Shown here piece after piece: positions 1 through 5,026 of a stretch of 5,026 nt of DNA. The translations under genes were made by a program, and so were the position numbers. Source of the DNA: Anaeroplasmataceae bacterium. Lineage in GTDB: Bacteria; Bacillota_I; Bacilli_A; Acholeplasmatales; Anaeroplasmataceae. The notes beneath the pieces are model-generated. The model had not been told where the DNA came from and did no database searches. It saw only the letters and a list, made by a program, of their open reading frames with translations. Numbering within the stretch: the stretch's first letter is position 1; every line of letters begins with the position of its first letter. The stretch lies in the NCBI GenBank assembly GCA_029050385.1, contig JAIDMV010000002.1, forward strand, positions 1 to 5,026. The letters run 5' to 3'.

Positions 1-917
1 GCTATGACGTAGGTACAGATTATCTTTATACCTATGTGAAGTATTTTGAACATTTTCAAAAAGGCTGGAGGCCATATAGCCATGAACCATTATTTCAATT
101 ATTAAATATTTGTTTGGTTTCGCTGAATTTGAGTTATGTATGGTTGTTTGCTATCTCGGGCTTCATTATAATAGCGTGTATGTTCTATTATATATTTAAA
201 TATTCGCCGATGCCAATTTATAGTGTAGTTATATTTTTTTGTTCTTCCATATTTTTCAACTCGCTTAATAATGTTCGTCAGTATATAGCGATTGCGATAG
301 CAATTATTGGCCTATCACAGAAAAATGTAATTAAGACGATAGTTTTTATTGGAATAGCAGCAATGTTCCATATGACGGCAATAATTTATATTGCAGTATA
401 TATTCTGATAAGATTTTTGAAAAATAAAAGAATTACTCAAAGCAATATGTTGACGTTTTCTATAATCTGCATGATAGCTACTCCTATTTTTATAATTTTA
501 TTAAAGAAACTTCTAGCTATAACACCATATTCCTATTTCTTAAATTCTTTGGATGGCGGCTTTTCTATTTTAATAATCTTAGTCAATTTCATTGTTTTTA
601 TATTTACTTTATTTTATTATGACAATAAGGACAAAGAATACCAAAAATTAGCCTTATTTCAATTGATTACCGTAATCTGTTGTATAAGTTCTATGTTATT
701 ACGCAATGAAGAATTGTGGATGAGAATTATGCGAATGTTTTCCGTATTTCAAATCATCCTTATTCCCAAAATTGTATTAAGAGAAAAGAATAAGATTTCT
801 AGAATTTTTCTTATTTTTGTTTTTGTTTTGATTTTTTCTGTATATACTTTTTATACCGTATATTTACATGGAGGGTTAGAAGTTTTCCCATATCATTTCG
901 TTTTTGGAAAAGTTTAA
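1..917 (+). CDS. EpsG/Wzy-like polysaccharide polymerase, 5'-truncated by the window edge
   Basis: This is probably the integral membrane polymerase that joins lipid-linked repeat units on the outer face of the cytoplasmic membrane. The frame is open from base 3 without a start. The 11 codons before the GTG at 36 read YDVGTDYLYTY, which matches the N-terminal R-x-x-VGTD-x-x-Y hallmark of the EpsG family, so the real start lies upstream and the GTG is internal. Numbering from that GTG codon, further family signs are NNVRQ (78-82) at the start of a membrane helix, FH (111-112) after another helix, and a PY near the C-terminus (285-286). Hydrophobic segments lie at about 22-54, 60-76, 82-94, 99-126, 138-160, 176-195, 204-222, 235-248 and 256-277, as expected of a polytopic membrane protein. 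The gene ends in TAA and is followed after a short gap by the DUF1919 gene. The EpsG-like family call is fairly secure; the linkage it forms cannot be read from sequence. An O-antigen ligase is less likely given the VGTD and NxxRQ motifs. Confidence 0.85.
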   Translation, partial: YDVGTDYLYTYVKYFEHFQKGWRPYSHEPLFQLLNICLVSLNLSYVWLFAISGFIIIACMFYYIFKYSPMPIYSVVIFFCSSIFFNSLNNVRQYIAIAIAIIGLSQKNVIKTIVFIGIAAMFHMTAIIYIAVYILIRFLKNKRITQSNMLTFSIICMIATPIFIILLKKLLAITPYSYFLNSLDGGFSILIILVNFIVFIFTLFYYDNKDKEYQKLALFQLITVICCISSMLLRNEELWMRIMRMFSVFQIILIPKIVLREKNKISRIFLIFVFVLIFSVYTFYTVYLHGGLEVFPYHFVFGKV

Positions 918-922
918 AATGT

Positions 923-929
923 AAAGGAG
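923..929 (+). promoter_or_regulatory. Ribosome binding site that decides the start of the DUF1919 gene
   Basis: AAAGGAG ends directly against the in-frame TTG at 930, leaving no spacer, but sits 9 bases before the in-frame GTG at 939, a normal distance. This favours GTG at 939 as the true start. Confidence 0.7.
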
Positions 930-938
930 TTGGAAAGT

Positions 939-1577
939 GTGTTATTACAGCGCTGTTTTTATAAGATAAAATATATAATTTCTTCTAGAAAAAGAAAAAT
1001 TGTACATAATCATCAGCATATCAAACCATATAGTATAATTTCTTGTAACTGCATAGGGGGATTATTGTATCATGATTTTAAAAAGCAATTTTTATCTCCA
1101 ACAATTAATCTTTATATTGAGTCACCAGATTTTATAAAGCTTTGCTATAATTTAAAAGAGTACATGGAAGCTGATGTTACAGAATTAAAGACCAATCAAA
1201 AATATCCTATAGGTCTTTTGAAAGACATTAAAATTCATTTTTTACATTACAACTCATTTGATGAAGCTCGAAAGAAATGGAATGAAAGAAAAAAAAGAAT
1301 AGATTGGGATAATATTTTTATTATAATGTCAGATCGTGATAATTTTAAAGAAGAATTGGTAGATGAGTTCTTGTCGCTCCCGTATAAAAAAGTCTTATTC
1401 TCTCACAAGGATTATAAGAAAGATGAAATTGTATTTGTAGAACGAGATAAAAACAAAAGAGAAGTAGCAGATTTAACGAAGTATTTCAACCTGAAGGGTG
1501 TAAAGGTTTATGAATATTATTTTGATTTTGATAAGTGGTTGACAGGAAATTTTGCCACAGGAGAGTGTAAGAAATGA
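939..1577 (+). CDS. DUF1919-family exopolysaccharide biosynthesis protein
   Basis: The protein has 212 residues if started at the GTG at 939, chosen because AAAGGAG lies 9 bases upstream. The TTG at 930 would give 215 residues but overlaps no usable spacer. Family signs, numbered from GTG, are SCNCIGG (35-41), FLSPTINLYI (51-60), a following F-x-K-L-x-x-NLK-x-Y stretch (65-75), YPIGLL (89-94), a W-x-x-R-x-x-R-I segment (114-121) and a hydrophobic strand ending SDRD (126-134). This arrangement is that of the DUF1919 family found in capsule and exopolysaccharide clusters. No catalytic activity is firmly known to me. There is no signal peptide or clear membrane helix; the first 30 residues are basic (R5, K9, K11, R17-K20), compatible with a cytoplasmic or membrane-associated protein. 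The stop overlaps the start of the next gene by four bases (ATGA), suggesting translational coupling with the DUF4422 glycosyltransferase. A role in making or decorating the repeat unit is inferred from context only. Confidence 0.8.
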   Translation: MLLQRCFYKIKYIISSRKRKIVHNHQHIKPYSIISCNCIGGLLYHDFKKQFLSPTINLYIESPDFIKLCYNLKEYMEADVTELKTNQKYPIGLLKDIKIHFLHYNSFDEARKKWNERKKRIDWDNIFIIMSDRDNFKEELVDEFLSLPYKKVLFSHKDYKKDEIVFVERDKNKREVADLTKYFNLKGVKVYEYYFDFDKWLTGNFATGECKK

Positions 1578-2320
1578 ACGAGGATATCAAATTATATGTA
1601 GTTACACATAAAGAATCACAATATCTTCCTAAAGATAGGACGTTTATAGGTGTTGGAAATAATAAAGATATTTCAAATGTGCATATTTATGATAATCAAG
1701 GTGAAAATATTGCAGATAAAAATTCATCTTTTTGTGAACTCACAGCATTATATTGGATGTGGAAAAACGACTCCTCTACTATAGTTGGGCTTGAGCATTA
1801 TAGAAGATTTTTTTGTACTAAGCATTGTATATTTAAGCCTAGACCAATTCAATTAAAGAAGATTAAGGCGATATTATCTAAATACGATTGCATAGTCTCT
1901 CAAAATTATATTTTTAGAGAAGGAATTTATACATATTATAGTAAAAATCATATCATAGAAGATTTAGATTTGTGTAGAGAAGTTATAGAAGAGAAAACGC
2001 CTGAGTATTTACCTAGCTTTGACGAAGTGATTCATGGAAAAAAAGCAGTAATGTGTAATATGTTTATCATGTCAAAATCATTATTAAATGATTATTGCGA
2101 TTGGTTATTTAGCATTCTTTTTGAAGTGGAAAAGAAGATAAGTATTTCAGAACGAGATAATTATCAAAAAAGAGTATATGGCTTCCTGTCAGAAAGATTA
2201 TTTAATGTTTGGTTATACAATAAAAAATTAAAGATGTATCATTTGCCTATTTATATGCCAGATGAAAAACCTTGGTTAATTAAAATTAAGAATTTAATAA
2301 AAAAGCTAATCAGAAGATAG
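1574..2320 (+). CDS. DUF4422-family glycosyltransferase, possibly a galactofuranosyltransferase
   Basis: This 248-residue protein is probably a cytoplasmic, membrane-associated enzyme that adds one sugar to the lipid-linked repeat unit. It matches the DUF4422 family: an N-terminal strand LYVVTHK (7-13), ENIADKNSSFCELTALYWMWKN (44-65; key residues N50, E55, W61 and W63), VGLEHYRRFF (71-80), NMFIMSK (162-168) and a C-terminal Q-x-R-x-YGFLSERLFNVWL stretch (198-214). Near-full family length and all blocks in order suggest it is intact. The last 13 residues (236-248) form a basic amphipathic stretch, KIKNLIKKLIRR-like, suited to contact with the membrane surface. The ATG overlaps the upstream stop as ATGA, with AGGAG at 1559-1563 inside the upstream gene. 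The donor sugar is not readable from sequence. UDP-galactofuranose is attractive because glf lies two genes downstream; a hexopyranose or a dTDP-deoxy sugar remains possible. Confidence 0.8.
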   Translation: MNEDIKLYVVTHKESQYLPKDRTFIGVGNNKDISNVHIYDNQGENIADKNSSFCELTALYWMWKNDSSTIVGLEHYRRFFCTKHCIFKPRPIQLKKIKAILSKYDCIVSQNYIFREGIYTYYSKNHIIEDLDLCREVIEEKTPEYLPSFDEVIHGKKAVMCNMFIMSKSLLNDYCDWLFSILFEVEKKISISERDNYQKRVYGFLSERLFNVWLYNKKLKMYHLPIYMPDEKPWLIKIKNLIKKLIRR

Positions 2321-2333
2321 TATTGGAGGGCTT

Positions 2334-3281
2334 ATGGCCAATTATTTAATAACAGGTGGGGCTGGATTTATAGGAACAAATTTTTGTTTATATATGGTAG
2401 AAAAATACCAAAACGATAGGTTTATTTGTTATGACGCATTAACATATGCAAGTAATTTAAAAGGGATAAAATTATTAAAAAATAATTTGAATTTTAAATT
2501 CATTTATGGAAATATTTGTGACAAGAAGAAAGTGGAAAAAGTTCTTGAAAAAGAAAAAATTGATGTGATTATTAATTTTGCTGCAGAAACACATGTGGAT
2601 AGAAGTCTTATGGATGCCAAGCCTTTTATAAAAACTAATGTAGAAGGTACACAAATTCTATTAGATTGTGCAAAGAAATTTAATATAAAAAGATTTCATC
2701 AAGTTTCTACTGATGAGGTTTATGGAGATTTGAATTTGGAGGATGATTCTTTTGTAGAAACCTCGAATTTATATCCTTCTAATCCGTACTCTGCCTCTAA
2801 AGCAGCTGCAGATTTACTTGTTTTAGCTTATTATAGAACTTATGGTTTGCCTTGTACTATTTCTCGATGCTGTAACACATATGGACCATATCAGCATCAA
2901 GAAAAACTCATTCCTATGGTAATAAAAAAAGGTTTGTCCAATCAGCAAATACCAGTTTATGGGACGGGTAAAAATATTAGAGATTGGATTTATGTGTTAG
3001 ATCATTGTACAGCAATAGATGCCATTGTAAGAAAAGGAAAACCTGGCGAAATTTATAATGTGAGTGGAAAATGTGAATACTCAAATATAGAAATTATAGA
3101 AACAATTTTAAACCAGTTAAAAAAACCAAAGGATTTAATATATTATGTGAATGATCGATTAGGGCATGATTTTAGATATTCGATGGATTTAAATAAGATT
3201 TCTAAAGAATTAAAATGGGAAGCTAAAACCTCTTTATTAGATGGTTTGGCTAAAACAATCAAGTGGTATCAGGAGGACTAA
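2334..3281 (+). CDS. rmlB: dTDP-glucose 4,6-dehydratase
   Basis: The enzyme converts dTDP-glucose to dTDP-4-keto-6-deoxyglucose using tightly bound NAD, the first committed step to dTDP-rhamnose and other 6-deoxy sugars, in the cytoplasm. It is an extended short-chain dehydrogenase: nucleotide-binding TGGAGFIG (7-14), AAETHVDRS (83-91), the diagnostic STDEVYG (125-131; catalytic T126, D127, E128), YSASK (152-156; Y152 and K156), EKLIP (190-194), RDW (216-218) and DRLGHDFRY (274-282). The 315 residues are short against the family's usual 335-360: the loop after STDEVYG is compact and the chain stops just after TIKWY, lacking the common C-terminal tail. The substrate-loop motif usually written SNNYGP reads CNTYGP (180-185). 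A GGAGGG ribosome site at 2325-2330 supports the ATG. No other dTDP-sugar gene is nearby, so the final sugar is unknown. UDP-glucose 4,6-dehydratase activity is a less likely alternative. Confidence 0.92.
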   Translation: MANYLITGGAGFIGTNFCLYMVEKYQNDRFICYDALTYASNLKGIKLLKNNLNFKFIYGNICDKKKVEKVLEKEKIDVIINFAAETHVDRSLMDAKPFIKTNVEGTQILLDCAKKFNIKRFHQVSTDEVYGDLNLEDDSFVETSNLYPSNPYSASKAAADLLVLAYYRTYGLPCTISRCCNTYGPYQHQEKLIPMVIKKGLSNQQIPVYGTGKNIRDWIYVLDHCTAIDAIVRKGKPGEIYNVSGKCEYSNIEIIETILNQLKKPKDLIYYVNDRLGHDFRYSMDLNKISKELKWEAKTSLLDGLAKTIKWYQED

Positions 3282-3284
3282 GAG

Positions 3285-4391
3285 ATGGCTCAAAAAAAAT
3301 ATGATTTTTTGATTGTAGGCGCAGGATTGTTTGGAGCGGTTTGTGCTTATGAATTGAGAAAAAAAGGAAAAAAAGTATTAGTTATAGATAAAAGAAATCA
3401 TATAGGTGGGAATATTTATACAGAAAAAATTGCTGATATTCAAGTGCATAAATATGGCGCCCATATTTTTCATACACATAACAAAAAGATTTGGGATTAT
3501 GTGAACCAATTTGCAGATTTCAATAATTATATAAATTCACCTGTTGCGGTTTATCATAATGAAATTTATAATTTACCTTTCAACATGAACACTTTCTCAA
3601 AAATGTGGAATATTAAAACTCCAGCAGAGGCAAAGGCCTATATTGAAAAAGAGAAAGAAGTATATCATTTTGATGATCCAAAAAATTTGGAGGAGCAAGC
3701 CATCAATTTGGTTGGTCCCACTTTATATGAAAAATTAGTTAAGGGATATACCGCTAAACAATGGGGCAGACCATGTACAGAGCTTCCTCCCTTTATCATA
3801 AAAAGATTACCTGTTCGGTTCACATATGATAATAATTATTTTAATGACAGATATCAAGGCATACCTGTAGGTGGATATACTCAAATAATAGAAAAAATGC
3901 TTATGGGAGTTGATGTTCAGCTTGAGGTGGATTATTTTTCAAACAAAGCAGAATTTGACCAAATTGCAGAACGCCTTATTTATACTGGACCAATTGACCA
4001 ATTCTTTGATTATTGTTATGGACCGTTGGAATATAGATCTTTACATTTTGAATCTGAAGTATTAAATGAAACCAATTATCAAGGAAATGCAGTTATAAAT
4101 TATACAGCTTATGATGTTCCTTATACAAGAATTATTGAGCACAAGCACTTTGAGTTTGATTCTACAAGCCCTCAAACGGTCATTACCAAAGAATATCCAA
4201 TGACATGGAAATTAGGGGAAGAACCATATTATCCTATCAACGACGAAAAGAATAATTCTTTGTACGAAAAGTATAGAATTTTAGCAAGCCAACAAACCAA
4301 TGTGGTTTTTGGTGGTAGATTGGGACAATATCGTTATTTTGATATGGATGATGTTATAGAATCTGCATTAGAAGTAGTAGAAAAACTATAA
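3285..4391 (+). CDS. glf: UDP-galactopyranose mutase
   Basis: This flavoenzyme interconverts UDP-galactopyranose and UDP-galactofuranose, supplying the donor for galactofuranose residues in surface glycans. Its 368 residues equal the usual bacterial length. Visible features are the FAD-binding GAGLFG (12-17) with the acidic strand end D35, GGN (41-43), YGAHIFHT (57-64), the substrate-loop region GYTAKQWG (154-161, with W160), KRLPVR (173-178, with R174), Y181 and Y185, a second arginine R282 in PYTRIIEH, and the C-terminal GGRLGQYRYFDMD (343-355, with Y349 and D353). The two arginines correspond to those that contact the substrate diphosphate in characterised enzymes (positions 174 and 280 in Klebsiella), so it appears catalytically complete. 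The ATG is 3 bases after the rmlB stop; its ribosome site AGGAGG (3271-3276) lies inside the end of rmlB. An A8 run sits in codons 3-5. Confidence 0.97.
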   Translation: MAQKKYDFLIVGAGLFGAVCAYELRKKGKKVLVIDKRNHIGGNIYTEKIADIQVHKYGAHIFHTHNKKIWDYVNQFADFNNYINSPVAVYHNEIYNLPFNMNTFSKMWNIKTPAEAKAYIEKEKEVYHFDDPKNLEEQAINLVGPTLYEKLVKGYTAKQWGRPCTELPPFIIKRLPVRFTYDNNYFNDRYQGIPVGGYTQIIEKMLMGVDVQLEVDYFSNKAEFDQIAERLIYTGPIDQFFDYCYGPLEYRSLHFESEVLNETNYQGNAVINYTAYDVPYTRIIEHKHFEFDSTSPQTVITKEYPMTWKLGEEPYYPINDEKNNSLYEKYRILASQQTNVVFGGRLGQYRYFDMDDVIESALEVVEKL

Positions 4392-4416
4392 AAGAAAGCC
4401 ACTATAAATCTTTTTT

Positions 4417-4425
4417 GGAGGTGAT
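4417..4425 (+). promoter_or_regulatory. Near-perfect ribosome binding site of the flippase gene
   Basis: GGAGGTGAT is complementary over nine bases to the usual 3' end of 16S rRNA. The GGAGG core is 8 bases before the ATG at 4430. It fixes the start of a gene that is otherwise cut by the window edge, and suggests strong translation initiation independent of the upstream glf gene. Confidence 0.8.
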
Positions 4426-4429
4426 AACC

Positions 4430-5026
4430 ATGGAAGAAAAAGTTAATATACATGAACAGAATGATGTTATAGCCCCTCAAAGCATTAAAAAGAATTATCT
4501 TTATAATGCTGTAGCTAAAATATTTTCTTTGCTAATTCCTATTTTGGTTACGCCTTATTTAGCAAGAGTTTTAGAAGCAGATGGAAATGGAGTTATCAGT
4601 TTTATAGCTTCAATTGTTTCTTATTTTGTGATTGCGTCTAACATAGGAATTGAGACTTATGGGCAAAAATATATTTCTTCAAATAGAAATGATAAGGCAG
4701 AAATAAAAAAATTTTTCTATGAAATTTTTTTATTAAGGGCACTTTTAACTGGGATTTGCTTGGTCATTTATCTTGTTACCTTTGTTTGTTTTTTAGGTGG
4801 AGAGAACTATTTGCTATATGCAGTATATGGAATTACTTTGTTAGGTGTTGCCTTAGATTTTACGTGGTTTTTTCAAGGAGTAGAAGATTTTAAAAAGATT
4901 GCATTTGCAAATGTCATATCAAAAATAATTTATATAGTATTAATTTTTGTATTTGTTAAGACAAAATCAGATATATTAATCGCTAGTCTAATTACTGTGA
5001 TAACGTCATTTACCCCATATTTATTT
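4430..5026 (+). CDS. Wzx-like polysaccharide flippase (MOP superfamily), 3'-truncated by the window edge
   Basis: This is probably the transporter that flips the undecaprenyl-linked repeat unit across the cytoplasmic membrane for the polymerase to use. The 199 codons present are open to the last base; full-length members have about 420-480 residues and 12-14 helices. The start is supported by GGAGGTGAT at 4417-4425. After a polar 17-residue N-terminus comes SIKKNYLYN (18-26), a typical opening of Wzx-type proteins, then a first helix with P37 and TPYLARVL (41-48), GNGVISFIASIVSYF (52-66), and WFFQGVEDFKK (146-156), a characteristic block of Gram-positive flippases. Hydrophobic segments lie at about 29-47, 55-74, 98-122, 127-147, 164-177 and 182-199. 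It follows glf after 38 non-coding bases with no convincing terminator, so is probably in the same operon. Teichoic acid or other MOP exporters are less likely given the neighbouring sugar genes. Confidence 0.88.
   Translation, partial: MEEKVNIHEQNDVIAPQSIKKNYLYNAVAKIFSLLIPILVTPYLARVLEADGNGVISFIASIVSYFVIASNIGIETYGQKYISSNRNDKAEIKKFFYEIFLLRALLTGICLVIYLVTFVCFLGGENYLLYAVYGITLLGVALDFTWFFQGVEDFKKIAFANVISKIIYIVLIFVFVKTKSDILIASLITVITSFTPYLF

Noticed and set aside
36..38. GTG as the start of the polymerase gene
   Set aside because: The frame stays open to the window's left edge and the codons before it encode the family's VGTD-containing N-terminal motif; no ribosome site precedes it.
919..924. ATG followed at once by TAA between the polymerase and DUF1919 genes, as a minimal upstream reading frame
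   Set aside because: It has no ribosome site of its own, and such a start-stop pair is expected by chance in AT-rich DNA.
4390..4414. Possible terminator hairpin between glf and the flippase gene (AAAAGA pairing with TCTTTT, followed by T residues)
   Set aside because: The stem is six pairs with only one G-C and a 13-base loop, far too weak for an intrinsic terminator; the T run leads straight into the flippase ribosome site.
1..5026. Search for insertion sequences, RNA genes, CRISPR arrays, riboswitches, internal promoters or genes on the minus strand
   Set aside because: Coding sequence on the + strand fills almost the whole window; the intergenic gaps are at most 38 bases, and no inverted-repeat ends, repeat arrays or convincing promoter pairs were seen. 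AT-rich stretches resembling -10 boxes are too frequent here to mean anything.
4430..5026. A multidrug (MATE) exporter reading for the last gene
   Set aside because: The SIKKNYLYN opening and WFFQGxED block are typical of polysaccharide flippases, and the neighbours are sugar-assembly genes.

Overview
The window looks like an internal piece of a Wzx/Wzy-type surface polysaccharide (capsule, exopolysaccharide or cell-wall glycan) gene cluster. The host is probably a low-GC Gram-positive bacterium (Bacillota/Firmicutes, e.g. a streptococcus, lactic acid bacterium or clostridial gut species). This rests on the strongly AT-rich sequence, the A/T-ending codons, the purine-rich GGAGG-type ribosome binding sites (one nearly perfect, GGAGGTGAT) and the gene families present. 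The genus cannot be fixed from this sequence alone.

Layout, all on the + strand and tightly packed: (1) 1-917, the 3' part of an EpsG/Wzy-like polysaccharide polymerase whose start lies upstream of the window; (2) 939-1577, a DUF1919-family protein of unknown biochemical function, with a GTG start preferred here over the TTG at 930; (3) 1574-2320, a DUF4422-family glycosyltransferase, overlapping the previous gene by ATGA; (4) 2334-3281, dTDP-glucose 4,6-dehydratase (RmlB type); (5) 3285-4391, UDP-galactopyranose mutase (Glf); (6) 4430-5026, the 5' part of a Wzx-like flippase that runs off the window. Gaps are -4 to +38 bases, there is no convincing terminator or internal promoter, and no stretch over 300 bases lacks a gene. 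The window is therefore most simply read as one transcription unit.

How the genes work together (inference from families): RmlB makes dTDP-4-keto-6-deoxyglucose, the entry point to rhamnose or other 6-deoxy sugars. Glf makes UDP-galactofuranose. The DUF4422 protein is a plausible transferase for one of these sugars, most attractively galactofuranose. The DUF1919 protein is co-translated with it and probably helps build or modify the repeat unit. The flippase exports the lipid-linked repeat unit and the EpsG-like protein polymerises it outside the membrane. The initiating sugar-phosphate transferase, chain-length regulators and the other dTDP-sugar genes (rmlA, rmlC, rmlD or alternatives) are not in this window.

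No mobile element, RNA gene, CRISPR array or defence system was seen. The part with least established function is the DUF1919-DUF4422 pair.
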